Source: Streptomyces eurocidicus
GTDB taxonomy: Bacteria > Actinomycetota > Actinomycetes > Streptomycetales > Streptomycetaceae
Direction: 5' to 3'
DNA: 64,000 nucleotides
Assembly: GCF_002891295.1 (NCBI RefSeq)
Contig: NZ_LGUI01000003.1
Location: 744,001 to 808,000, forward strand
The position numbers and the translations under genes are program-made. The notes under the pieces were generated by a model. That model was not told the origin of the DNA. It saw nothing but the letters and a program-made list of their open reading frames with translations, and did not search any database. This document shows, piece by piece, positions 22,851-31,286 of this stretch. Within the stretch, counting starts at the first letter, position 1, and the number at the start of each line of letters is the position of its first letter.

Positions 22851-23623
22851 GTGCGCGCGCGACTCGTCGTCCGGACACTCAGCGAACTCTGCGTCACCGC
22901 CGGCGCCCTGATCGTCCTCCTGGTGGTCTACGTCCTGTACTGGACCGGCGTCCGGGCGGACAGCGCCATGGACGGCGCGATCGACCGCCTCCAGGACCAG
23001 TGGTCCGCGGGCCCGGTGGAACAGCCGCTCCCGGCCGCCGGCGCCGCCGGGAGCGCGCCCCCGGCGCGCGGTGACGGCGAGGCCCGCGCCGCCGCACCCC
23101 GGCGCGCGGCGGCGACGGTGCCCGCGCCGCCGGAGCCGCCCCCGGCGCCTACCGCGACGGCCGCGCCTTCGCCGTCATGTACATCCCCCGGCTCGGCTCC
23201 GGCTGGGCCAAGCCCGTCCTCCAGGGCACCGGCACCGAGGTGCTCAAGAAGGGCCTCGGCCACTACGACCGCACCGCGCCCCTCGGCGGCACCGGCAACT
23301 TCGCCGTGGCCGGCCACCGCCGCACCTACGGCGACCCGTTCAAGGACCTCCCCGAGCTGCGCCCCGGCGACGCCGTCGTGCTGACCGACGGGACCACCTG
23401 GTACACCTACCGCGTCACCCGCGAGCCCTACCGGACCCGGCCCGAGGACATCGGCGTGATCGACCCCGTACCGGCCGCCTCCGGCTTCCGCGGGCCCGGC
23501 CGCTATCTGACCCTGACCACCTGCGAGCCCGAGTGGGGACACAGCCACCGGCTGATCGTCTGGGCGCGCCTGGACGCCACCCGGCCGGTCGCCGACGGCA
23601 GGCCCGGGGCTTTGTCCGGCTGA
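22851..23623 (+). pseudogene. srtE: class E sortase with an apparent frameshift
   Basis: Sortases of class E attach LAxTG-type proteins such as long chaplins to the Streptomyces cell wall. The GTG at 22851 opens a typical N-terminus with a membrane helix (LCVTAGALIVLLVVYVLYWTGV). The catalytic half (FAVMYIPRLG, GHRRTYGDPF with the active His, TLTTCEPEWGHSHRLIVW with Cys and Arg) lies in a different frame, shifted as by loss of one base between about 23075 and 23150. C-runs at 23097-23100 and 23139-23143 are candidate places. Either a real inactivation or a sequencing error; an internal ATG at 23177 could express the soluble half only. Confidence 0.8.
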
Positions 23624-23691
23624 CCCCCGCGGCCGCCGTCGGCCCCTTACCCTGGTGCTGCAATCCAACGTCATCGGCAAATGGGGACAGC

Positions 23692-23868
23692 ATGTACGGC
23701 TGGATCTGGCGGCGGCTGCCGGGCAACGCGTGGGTGCGGGCGCTGATCTCGCTGGTGCTCGTGCTGGCGATCGTCTACGCCCTCTTCCAGTACGTCTTCC
23801 CCTGGGCGGAACCGCTGCTGCCGTTCAACGACGTCACGGTCGACAACGGAATGGCGGTCAGTCGGTGA
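23692..23868 (+). CDS. small single-pass membrane protein
   Basis: 58 residues: MYGWIWRRLPGNAWVR, one hydrophobic helix (ALISLVLVLAIVYALFQYVF) and a short acidic tail ending MAVSR. The stop overlaps the start of the amidotransferase gene (GTGA at 23865-23868), and coding-like third positions continue through it. Similar short open frames occur before the same gene in Streptomyces. No function is known; it could anchor or regulate the neighbouring sortases. Confidence 0.65.
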   Translation: MYGWIWRRLPGNAWVRALISLVLVLAIVYALFQYVFPWAEPLLPFNDVTVDNGMAVSR

Positions 23869-24503
23869 GCGCGCGCATCCTCGTCGTGGACAACTACGAC
23901 AGCTTCGTCTTCAACCTCGTCCAATACCTCTACCAGCTGGGCGCCGAGTGCGAGGTGCTGCGCAACGACGAGGTCGAGCTCGACCACGCCCAGGACGGCT
24001 TCGACGGCGTGCTGCTGTCGCCCGGCCCCGGCGCGCCCGAGCAGGCCGGCGTCTGCATCGACATGGTCCGGCACTGCGCCGGGACCGGCGTGCCCGTCTT
24101 CGGCGTCTGCCTGGGCATGCAGTCGATGGCCGTCGCCTACGGCGGCGTCGTCGGCCGGGCACCCGAGCTGCTGCACGGCAAGACCTCGCTGGTGACGCAC
24201 GAGGGCCGGGGCGTCTTCCACGGCCTGCCCTCGCCCTTCACCGCCACCCGCTACCACTCGCTCGCGGTGGAGCGGGACAGCTGGCCCGACGAGCTGGAGA
24301 TCACCGCCTGGACCGACTCGGGCATCGCGATGGGCCTCCGCCACCGCGACCTGCCTGTCGAGGGCGTGCAGTTCCACCCCGAGTCGGTGCTCACCGAGTG
24401 GGGCCACCGGATGCTCGCCAACTGGCTGGTGACCTGCGGTGACGCCGGAGCCGTGGAGCGATCGGCGGGGCTCGCCCCGGTGGTGGGCAAGGCCGGGGCG
24501 TGA
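23865..24503 (+). CDS. glutamine amidotransferase, anthranilate/aminodeoxychorismate synthase component II
   Basis: 212 residues of the TrpG/PabA class I glutaminase, which supplies ammonia to a chorismate-using component I. The catalytic triad is visible: Cys in VFGVCLGMQSMAVAYGG near residue 80, His and Glu in GVQFHPESVLTEWG. N-terminal LVVDNYDSFVFNLVQYL is diagnostic. No component I gene is in the window, so folate and tryptophan synthesis cannot be separated; the sortase-cluster location is typical for actinobacterial pabA. It overlaps its neighbours on both sides by 4 bases. Confidence 0.9.
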   Translation: MSARILVVDNYDSFVFNLVQYLYQLGAECEVLRNDEVELDHAQDGFDGVLLSPGPGAPEQAGVCIDMVRHCAGTGVPVFGVCLGMQSMAVAYGGVVGRAPELLHGKTSLVTHEGRGVFHGLPSPFTATRYHSLAVERDSWPDELEITAWTDSGIAMGLRHRDLPVEGVQFHPESVLTEWGHRMLANWLVTCGDAGAVERSAGLAPVVGKAGA

Positions 24504-25342
24504 CCACGGGCCCGCGCGTCGTGTCGCAGCCCCTGCCGCCCGAGGACCGGGCGACGATGGTGCTGCGCAGGGTGCCGGGGGAGGCCACCGGGGCCGCTCC
24601 GGCGCCCGTACGGCCGGGCGGGCGGGCGGCACGCCGCAAGGCGGCGCGGAAGGCGCGCAGGGGGAGCCTGGGGGTGCTCCTGTGCCGCCTGGTGGGCGAG
24701 CTGTTCATCACCCTGGGCGCGGTGATGCTGCTCTTCGTCGCCTACCAGCTGTGGTGGACCAATGTGATCGCCCATCAGCAGGCGGGCGGGGCCGCGAAGG
24801 ACCTGCGGAAGACCTGGGAGAAGGGCGCGGGCGAGGACCGGGACGCGGGGGCGTTCTCGCCGGGCGAGGGCTTCGCCATCCTCTACATCCCCTCGCTGGA
24901 CGTGAAGGCGCCGATCGCCGAGGGCATCGGCAAGCAGAAGGTCCTGGACCGCGGCATGGTCGGCCACTACGCCGAGGGCCCGCTCCGCACGGCCATGCCC
25001 TGGGACGAGCAGGGGAACTTCGCGCTCGCCGGCCACCGCAACACCCATGGCGAGCCCTTCCGCTACGTCAACCGGCTGAAGCCCGGTGACAAGATCGTCG
25101 TGGAGACCCGTAGCGCCTTCTACACCTATGAGATGACCACCCGTCTGGAACAGACGTCCCCGGCGAATGTCACGGTCATCCGGCCCGTCCCCCCGGGATC
25201 GGGCTTCACCCGGCCCGGTCGCTACATCACACTCACCACCTGCACTCCGGAATTCACCAGTACGTATCGTCTGATCGTCTGGGGCAAGATGGTCGACGAG
25301 CGGCCCCGGAGCAAGGGCAGGCCGGACGCTCTCGTCGGATGA
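24500..25342 (+). CDS. srtE: class E sortase
   Basis: 280 residues: a basic cytoplasmic N-terminus (RAARRKAARKARRG), a membrane helix (ELFITLGAVMLLFVAYQLWWTNVI) and the sortase barrel with the active-site His (NFALAGHRNTHGEPF), Cys (ITLTTCTPEF) and Arg (STYRLIVWGKM). The order helix-then-catalytic domain is that of housekeeping class E sortases that anchor LAxTG chaplins. The GTG start overlaps the previous stop (GTGA). It is intact, unlike the upstream copy at 22851. Confidence 0.94.
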   Translation: MTTGPRVVSQPLPPEDRATMVLRRVPGEATGAAPAPVRPGGRAARRKAARKARRGSLGVLLCRLVGELFITLGAVMLLFVAYQLWWTNVIAHQQAGGAAKDLRKTWEKGAGEDRDAGAFSPGEGFAILYIPSLDVKAPIAEGIGKQKVLDRGMVGHYAEGPLRTAMPWDEQGNFALAGHRNTHGEPFRYVNRLKPGDKIVVETRSAFYTYEMTTRLEQTSPANVTVIRPVPPGSGFTRPGRYITLTTCTPEFTSTYRLIVWGKMVDERPRSKGRPDALVG

Positions 25343-25382
25343 ACCACTTACCGGACAGCAGAGCGAATCGGGGTACGACGCG

Positions 25383-26093
25383 GTGGCACGGAACGACGGC
25401 GACGCACCCGACCGGCCGGCCTCCGCGCGCGGCCGGATCGCCGCCACCGTGGGCGTGATCGGCGAGCTGCTGATCACCGCGGGCGTGCTGATGGCCCTCT
25501 TCGTCGTCTACTCCCTGTGGTGGACGAACGTCCTCGCCGACCGCGAGGCCAAGCGCCAGAGCGGCCAGGTGCGCGAGAACTGGGCCCAGAAGGGGCCGGG
25601 CGCCCTCGACACCAAGGACGGCATCGGCTTCCTCCATGTCCCGGCCATGCGGAACGGCGAGGTCCTGGTCAAGGGCGGCACCGGCAGCGACATCCTCAAC
25701 GAGGGCGTCGCCGGCTTCTACCGCACCCCGGTGAAGGCCGCGATGCCCTGGGACAAGCAGGGGAACTTCACCCTGGCGGCCCACCGCGACGGCCACGGCG
25801 CCAGGTTCCACAACATCGACAAGATCAAGACCGGTGACGCGGTCGTCTTCGAGACGCGCGACGTCTGGTACGTCTACAAGGTCTACGCGGAGCTGAAGCA
25901 GACCTCGAAGTACAACGTCGACGTCATCGACCAGGTCCCCAAGGAGTCCGGGAAGACGAAGCCGGGCCGCTATCTGACCCTCACGACCTGCACCCCGGTC
26001 TACACCTCCGACTACCGCTACATCGTCTGGGCGGAGCTGGAGCGCACGGAGCAGGTCGACAGCGCGCGCACCGAGCCGAAGGAACTGCGCTAG
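25383..26093 (+). CDS. srtE: class E sortase
   Basis: 236 residues with a short cytoplasmic segment, a membrane helix (ELLITAGVLMALFVVYSLWWTNVL) closely resembling that of the preceding sortase, and the catalytic residues in NFTLAAHRDGHG (His), LTLTTCTPVY (Cys) and SDYRYIVWAEL (Arg). Tandem class E sortases arose by duplication; in S. coelicolor SrtE1 and SrtE2 are both required for aerial development. It lies 40 bp after the previous gene and ends before a strong shared terminator. Confidence 0.94.
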   Translation: MARNDGDAPDRPASARGRIAATVGVIGELLITAGVLMALFVVYSLWWTNVLADREAKRQSGQVRENWAQKGPGALDTKDGIGFLHVPAMRNGEVLVKGGTGSDILNEGVAGFYRTPVKAAMPWDKQGNFTLAAHRDGHGARFHNIDKIKTGDAVVFETRDVWYVYKVYAELKQTSKYNVDVIDQVPKESGKTKPGRYLTLTTCTPVYTSDYRYIVWAELERTEQVDSARTEPKELR

Positions 26094-26109
26094 GCGGCCC
26101 GTACGACGC

Positions 26110-26142
26110 GAGGGCCCGGCACCCCCTGGGTGCCGGGCCCTC
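26110..26142. terminator. bidirectional terminator between sortase and pknB
   Basis: A perfect 15-bp stem (26110-26124 with 26128-26142) and a CCT loop between convergent genes. It likely ends the sortase and pknB transcripts. Confidence 0.85.
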
Positions 26143-26163
26143 CGCCGTCGTGAAGCGCGCGGA

Positions 26164-28203
26164 TCAGTTCCTGCGGCCGCCGATCCAGTTGCCGCCGAAG
26201 AAGCCGCCGTCGGTGCCCGCACCCGTGGTGCCGGTGTTGGCGCCGCCGGGACCGCCGACGTCACCGCCGGTGGTGGCGGGGACGCCCTGCTGCGTGAAGA
26301 TGCTGATCGGGGTGTTCTTGTCGACCTGGGCGCCGGGGCCCGGGTTGGTGTTGATGACCACCGCGTTGTCGTCCTGCGGGCCGTTGATCGGGCCCACCTG
26401 GAGGCCGAGGTCGGTCAGGGCCTTCTTGGCGTCCTTCAGCTTGGTGTTGGCCGTGGCCGGGACGGTCACCTTCTGACCGGCCTTGGCCACGGTCAGCGTC
26501 ACCGTGGAGTTGGGCTTGGCCGCGGTGTTGCCGTCGGGGCTCTGCCGGATGACGGTGCCCGGAGCCGACGTCGACTCCTCCTCCTGCTTCTCCACCTTGA
26601 AGCCGAGGTCCGTCAGCTGCTTCTTGGCCGCCTCGAACGGCTGGTTGACCACCGAGGGCACCTGCTTGGTCTGCGCGGCCTCCGCGACGGTCAGGGTGAC
26701 CTCGGAGCCCTTCGTGGCCTTCGAGAGACCCGCGGGGTCCTGCGAGAGGACCGTACCGGCGGACGCCTCGTCGGTGACCTTCTGCTTCACCTTGACGACG
26801 AAGCCCTTGTCCTCGAGCACCTTGCGGGCGTTGTCGACCTGCTTCTCGGTGACGTCCGGGACCTCGATCTTCGGCGCCCCCTCGGACACCGTCACCTTGA
26901 TCTCGGCGCCCCGGTCGACCTTGGAGTCGGGCTGCGGATTCTGCTCGCAGACCTTGCCCTTGTCCTGGTCGCAGGCTTTCGTACCGCCCTCGACGACCTT
27001 GAGGTCGACGTTCTCGCCCATCTTCTTGGCGTCCGCCAGCGTCTGGCCGATCAGCCGCGGCACGGTCACATCGCCGTTGTTGGCGCCGCCGCCGAAGAGC
27101 GACTTGCCGATGAAGATCGCGCCGACCAGCACCAGGACGCCCGCGACGATCAGCAGGATCGTCGACAGGTTGCTCTTCTTGCCGCCGCCACCGGCGCGCC
27201 GGTGGCCGCTGCCGTCGTCGTAGCCGCCGTAACCGCCGTCGTCGTGGCGGACCGGCGGGAGCATCGACGTCTGGCCGGCCCCGTGGTCCTGCGAGCGCAG
27301 CATGGTGGTCGGCTGGTCCTCGCCGTAGCCCACCGCGCCCAGGGACTGGGTCGCCGCCACGGGCTGGCCCTCCAGGGCCGCCTCGATGTCGGCGCGCATC
27401 TCGTCCGCCGACTGATAGCGGTAGTCCGGGTCCTTGGTCAGTGCCTTGAGGACGATCGCGTCCATCTCGGGCGTGATCTCGGGGTCGAACGTGCTCGGCG
27501 GGTTGGGCTCCTCCCGCACGTGCTGGTACGCGACGGCCACCGGCGAGTCGCCCACGAACGGCGGACGGACCGTCAGCAGCTCGTACAGCAGACAGCCGGT
27601 GGAGTAGAGGTCCGACCGCGCGTCGACCTGCTCGCCCTTGGCCTGCTCGGGGGAGAGGTACTGCGCCGTGCCGATGACGGCCGCCGTCTGAGTCATCGTC
27701 ATACCGGAGTCGCCCATCGCGCGGGCGATGCCGAAGTCCATGACCTTGACCTGGCCGGTGCGTGTCAGCATGACGTTGGCCGGCTTGATGTCACGGTGGA
27801 CGATGCCGGCCCGGTGGGAGTACTCCAGCGCCTGGAGAACGCCCGTGGTCATCTCCAGCGACCGCTCCGGCAGCAGCTTGCGGCCGGAGTGCAGCAGCTC
27901 GCGCAGGGTCGACCCGTCGACGTACTCCATGACGATGTACGGGATCGAGACCCCGTCCACATAGTCCTCGCCGGTGTCGTACACGGCGACGATCGACGGG
28001 TGGTTCAGCGAGGCGGCGGACTGGGCCTCACGGCGGAACCGGGCCTGGAAGGACGGGTCGCGGGCGAGATCCACCCGCAGCGTCTTCACGGCGACGGTGC
28101 GGCCGAGCCGGGTGTCGTGCGCGAGGTAGACCTCGGCCATGCCACCGCGGCCGAGCACCGAGCCCAGCTCGTACCGGCCGCCGAGGCGACGCGGCTCTTC
28201 CAT
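26164..28203 (-). CDS. pknB: PASTA-domain serine/threonine protein kinase (PknB type)
   Basis: Transmembrane kinase sensing peptidoglycan fragments or lipid II and phosphorylating cell-wall and division proteins. 679 residues: kinase domain (about 10-275) with VLGRGGMAEVY, HRDIKPANVM and DFG (MDFGIARAM), a juxtamembrane linker, one membrane helix (STILLIVAGVLVLVGAIFIG near 350) and four PASTA domains from about 378 to 640, followed by a Gly-rich tail. I prefer the ATG at 28203 (MEEPRRLGGRYELG) over the longer frame; GGAAGGG lies upstream. It ends the fhaA-fhaB-pstP-ftsW/rodA-pbpA-pknB operon, whose phosphatase (31287) is its likely antagonist. Confidence 0.96.
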   Translation of the reverse strand: MEEPRRLGGRYELGSVLGRGGMAEVYLAHDTRLGRTVAVKTLRVDLARDPSFQARFRREAQSAASLNHPSIVAVYDTGEDYVDGVSIPYIVMEYVDGSTLRELLHSGRKLLPERSLEMTTGVLQALEYSHRAGIVHRDIKPANVMLTRTGQVKVMDFGIARAMGDSGMTMTQTAAVIGTAQYLSPEQAKGEQVDARSDLYSTGCLLYELLTVRPPFVGDSPVAVAYQHVREEPNPPSTFDPEITPEMDAIVLKALTKDPDYRYQSADEMRADIEAALEGQPVAATQSLGAVGYGEDQPTTMLRSQDHGAGQTSMLPPVRHDDGGYGGYDDGSGHRRAGGGGKKSNLSTILLIVAGVLVLVGAIFIGKSLFGGGANNGDVTVPRLIGQTLADAKKMGENVDLKVVEGGTKACDQDKGKVCEQNPQPDSKVDRGAEIKVTVSEGAPKIEVPDVTEKQVDNARKVLEDKGFVVKVKQKVTDEASAGTVLSQDPAGLSKATKGSEVTLTVAEAAQTKQVPSVVNQPFEAAKKQLTDLGFKVEKQEEESTSAPGTVIRQSPDGNTAAKPNSTVTLTVAKAGQKVTVPATANTKLKDAKKALTDLGLQVGPINGPQDDNAVVINTNPGPGAQVDKNTPISIFTQQGVPATTGGDVGGPGGANTGTTGAGTDGGFFGGNWIGGRRN

Positions 28204-28364
28204 AGCTCCAGCCCTTCCGTTTTCCTGACCGCACCGGCGTGGGTCCGGCGGTGTGCTGTCCGGCATACCGTACCCGGCACGCCGCACGCCTTCCGGTCGC
28301 GACGGTCACCTGATACACGACCGGTACCGTCACCTGCGGCGCGTCGATGCGGAGGTGAACGGCG

Positions 28365-29822
28365 TCACTTCGACGTCTTGAGCACCGCCTCCATGACGTT
28401 CTTCGCGATCGGCGCGGCGAGCGCGCCACCGGCGATCTCCTCGCGGTCGGTGTCCGAACCCTCGATCACCACGGCCACGGCAACCGGCGAGCCGTTGTCC
28501 GTCTTGGCGTAGGAGATGAACCAGGCGTACGGGTTCGCGGAGTTGTCCACGCCGTGCTGGGCCGTTCCGGTCTTGCCGCCGACCGTGACGTTCCCGATCT
28601 TCGCGTTCTTGCCGGTGCCGTCCTGGACCACGGTCTCCATGATCGACTGGAGCTGCTGCGCCGTCTGCTTGGAGAACGGCTGCGACATCTCCTTCGGCTG
28701 GTGCGTCTCGATCACGTTGAGGTTGGGCGCCCGCACCTTGTCGACCATGTACGGCTCCATCAGCTTGCCGTTGTTGGCGACCGCGGAGGCCACCATGGCC
28801 ATCTGGAGCGGCGTGGCGCGGTTGGACGCCTGACCGATGCCCGCCATGGCGTTCTGCGGGCGGTTGTCCTTGGGGTAGACGCTCTGCTCGACGCGGACCG
28901 GGGTGAAGATCTGCTTGTTGTTGAAGCCGAACTTCTCCGCCATGGCCATCATCTTCTTGTTGCCGAGGTCGGCGCTGACCTTGCCGAAGACGGTGTTGCA
29001 GGAGATCCGCAGCGCCTCGCGCAGCGTGCCGTCCTTGCAGGTGGGGAGGTTGCCCTCGTTGCTCAGCGGGAGGACCGTGTCCGGCAGGGTCCACGGCAGC
29101 GGCGAGTTCGTCTTGGAGTCGACGTCCTTGTACAGGCCGTTCTCCAGCGCCGCGGCGGCCGTGACGACCTTGAAGGTGGAACCCGGCGGGTAGGTCTGCC
29201 GCAGGGCCCGGTTGAGCATCGGCTGGTTCTTGTCCTTGTCCAGCGCCGTCCAGTTCTCGCCGTCGTTGGCGCCCGCGATCTTCGACGGGTCGTACGAGGG
29301 GGTGGACGCGAGGGCGAGGATCTTGCCGGTGCGCGGGTCGAGGGCGGCGACGGCGCCCTTCTTGTCCCCGAGGCCCTTGAAGGCGGCCTCCTGGGCCTTG
29401 GAGTTCAGGGTGGTGATGACGTCACCGCCCTTCTTGCCCTTGCCCGTGATCATGTCGACGGTGCGGTTGAAGAACAGGCGGTCGTCGTCGCCGATGAGCA
29501 CCCGGTCGTAGATGTTCTCCAGCTGCGACGAGCCGAAGACCTGCGAGGAGCGGCCGGTGACCGGCGCCCACATCTCGCCGTTCTTGTACGTCCGCTTGTA
29601 CTTGAAGTCGACGCCGCCGGTCTCCTGGGAGCCGGTGATCGCCTGGCCGTCCACGATGATGTTGCCGCGCGGCTGGCTGTAGCGGGCGATGTCGACGCGG
29701 CGGTTCTTCTTGTGGGTCTTCAGCTCGTCCGCCTGGACGAACTGGAGCCAGTTGTCGCGGATCAGCAGGGCCAGCACCAGCAGCCCGCAGAAGATCGCGA
29801 TCCGGCGCACGGGCTTGTTCAC
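28365..29822 (-). CDS. pbpA: penicillin-binding protein, class B transpeptidase (PbpA)
   Basis: Membrane-anchored class B transpeptidase that crosslinks peptidoglycan together with the adjacent SEDS protein. 485 residues: short cytoplasmic tail, one membrane helix (IAIFCGLLVLALLI), dimerisation region, then the transpeptidase domain with the serine motif STFK (about residue 217), SCN (about 275) and KTG (GGKTGTAQ, about 420). The GTG start overlaps the ftsW/rodA stop by 4 bases, so synthesis with its glycosyltransferase partner is probably coupled. All three motifs are intact, so it should bind beta-lactams. Confidence 0.95.
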   Translation of the reverse strand: MNKPVRRIAIFCGLLVLALLIRDNWLQFVQADELKTHKKNRRVDIARYSQPRGNIIVDGQAITGSQETGGVDFKYKRTYKNGEMWAPVTGRSSQVFGSSQLENIYDRVLIGDDDRLFFNRTVDMITGKGKKGGDVITTLNSKAQEAAFKGLGDKKGAVAALDPRTGKILALASTPSYDPSKIAGANDGENWTALDKDKNQPMLNRALRQTYPPGSTFKVVTAAAALENGLYKDVDSKTNSPLPWTLPDTVLPLSNEGNLPTCKDGTLREALRISCNTVFGKVSADLGNKKMMAMAEKFGFNNKQIFTPVRVEQSVYPKDNRPQNAMAGIGQASNRATPLQMAMVASAVANNGKLMEPYMVDKVRAPNLNVIETHQPKEMSQPFSKQTAQQLQSIMETVVQDGTGKNAKIGNVTVGGKTGTAQHGVDNSANPYAWFISYAKTDNGSPVAVAVVIEGSDTDREEIAGGALAAPIAKNVMEAVLKTSK

Positions 29823-31264
29823 GGGCGGACCACCTGGGTCATCTCGGCGTCGGTGGACGGTGCGGGTGCCGGTGCGGGACGGCGCGCCGTGTCACTGATC
29901 TTGATCAGGATGGCGATGAGCGCCCAGTTGGCGATGACGGACGAACCACCCTGCGCGAGGAACGGCATGGTCATACCGGTCAGCGGGATGAGGCCCATGA
30001 CACCGCCGGCCACGACGAAGACCTGGATGCCGAAACCGGCGGACAGGCCCGTGGCCAGAAGCTTTCCGAAGGGGTCGCGGGCGGCCAGCGCCGTCCGCAT
30101 GCCGCGCTCGACGATCAGACCGTAGATCAGCAGCAGCCCCATGGCGCCGGCCAGGCCGAGCTCCTCGCCGAAGGAGGCGAAGATGAAGTCGGAGTTGGCG
30201 GCGAACTGGATGAGGTCCGAGGCGCCCTGGCCCCAGCCGGTGCCGAAGACGCCGCCGGACCCGAAGGCGAACAGCGCCTGGGCGATCTGCTCGGTGGTGG
30301 CCCAGGACGGGCGCGGCGTGTCGTACACCGCGAAGGGGTGCAGCCAGGCCATCACACGGACCTTCACGTGCGGCTCGACCGAGCCGACCACGGCCGCGCC
30401 GCCCGCGGACATCAGCAGACCGAAGACGATCCAGCTGGTGCGTTCGGTGGCGACGTACAGCATCACGACGAACATGCCGAAGAACAGCAGCGACGAACCC
30501 AGGTCGGTCTCGAAGACCAGGATCATCAGGCTGAGCGCCCAGACCACGAGGATCGGGCCGAGGTCACGCCCACGGGGCAGGTACAGCCCCATGAAGCGGC
30601 GGCTGGCCAGGGCGAGCGCGTCGCGCTTCACCATCAGATAGCCGGCGAAGAAGATCGCGATGATGATCTTCGCGAACTCCCCGGGCTGGATGGAGCCGAG
30701 GCCGGGGACGGTGATCCAGATCTTGGCGCCGAACTTGCCGGGGAAGAAGACCGGGGCGACCAGCAGGACCAGCGCCACCACCATCGAGATGTAGGTGTAG
30801 CGCTGCAGGATGCGGTGGTCCTTGAGGAAGATCACCACAGCGACGAACAGGGCGATGCCCATCGCCGAGAACAGCAGCTGGTTGGGCGCCGACGCCTGGA
30901 AGGTGAAGCCCTGCGCCTTGGCCAGCCGGGCGAGCCGCTCCGACTGGTCCAGCCGCCAGATCATGACCAGGCCCAGGCCGTTGAGCAGGGTGGCCAGCGG
31001 CAGCAGCAGCGGGTCGGCGTACTTGGCGAACTTACGGACCACCAGATGGCCGACGCCGGCCAGCAGGCCGAGGCCCAGGCCGTAGCCGAGCATGCCCGAG
31101 GGCATCTTGCCGTCGAGGGCGAGACCGACGTTGGCGTACGCGAAGCACGGCAGGATCACCGCGAAGGCGAGCAGTGCCAGCTCGGTGTTGCGCCGGCTGG
31201 GCGGGCCCACGGTGCTGATCGTGGTCGTGGTGGTGGTACTCGGCGTGGATGGCATGGTCGACAT
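29819..31264 (-). CDS. FtsW/RodA/SpoVE family peptidoglycan glycosyltransferase
   Basis: SEDS-family polymerase that builds glycan strands from lipid II and works with the class B PBP encoded next. 481 residues with about ten to twelve membrane helices and family motifs including FETDLGSSLLFFGMF and the C-terminal GLIPLTGMTMPFLAQGGSS. The N-terminus is a polar Ser/Thr-rich stretch. The overlap with pbpA and the operon match the RodA-PbpA pair of mycobacteria; whether it serves apical growth, branching or sporulation septa cannot be read from the sequence. Confidence 0.93.
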   Translation of the reverse strand: MSTMPSTPSTTTTTTISTVGPPSRRNTELALLAFAVILPCFAYANVGLALDGKMPSGMLGYGLGLGLLAGVGHLVVRKFAKYADPLLLPLATLLNGLGLVMIWRLDQSERLARLAKAQGFTFQASAPNQLLFSAMGIALFVAVVIFLKDHRILQRYTYISMVVALVLLVAPVFFPGKFGAKIWITVPGLGSIQPGEFAKIIIAIFFAGYLMVKRDALALASRRFMGLYLPRGRDLGPILVVWALSLMILVFETDLGSSLLFFGMFVVMLYVATERTSWIVFGLLMSAGGAAVVGSVEPHVKVRVMAWLHPFAVYDTPRPSWATTEQIAQALFAFGSGGVFGTGWGQGASDLIQFAANSDFIFASFGEELGLAGAMGLLLIYGLIVERGMRTALAARDPFGKLLATGLSAGFGIQVFVVAGGVMGLIPLTGMTMPFLAQGGSSVIANWALIAILIKISDTARRPAPAPAPSTDAEMTQVVRP

Positions 31265-31286
31265 GAGTTGATGGCCCCCTACGGCT

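Noticed and set aside
23177..23623. A separate soluble sortase gene starting at the internal ATG.
   Set aside because: No ribosome site, and the upstream conserved segment AYRDGRAFAV continues in the same frame, showing that it is the broken second half of one gene.
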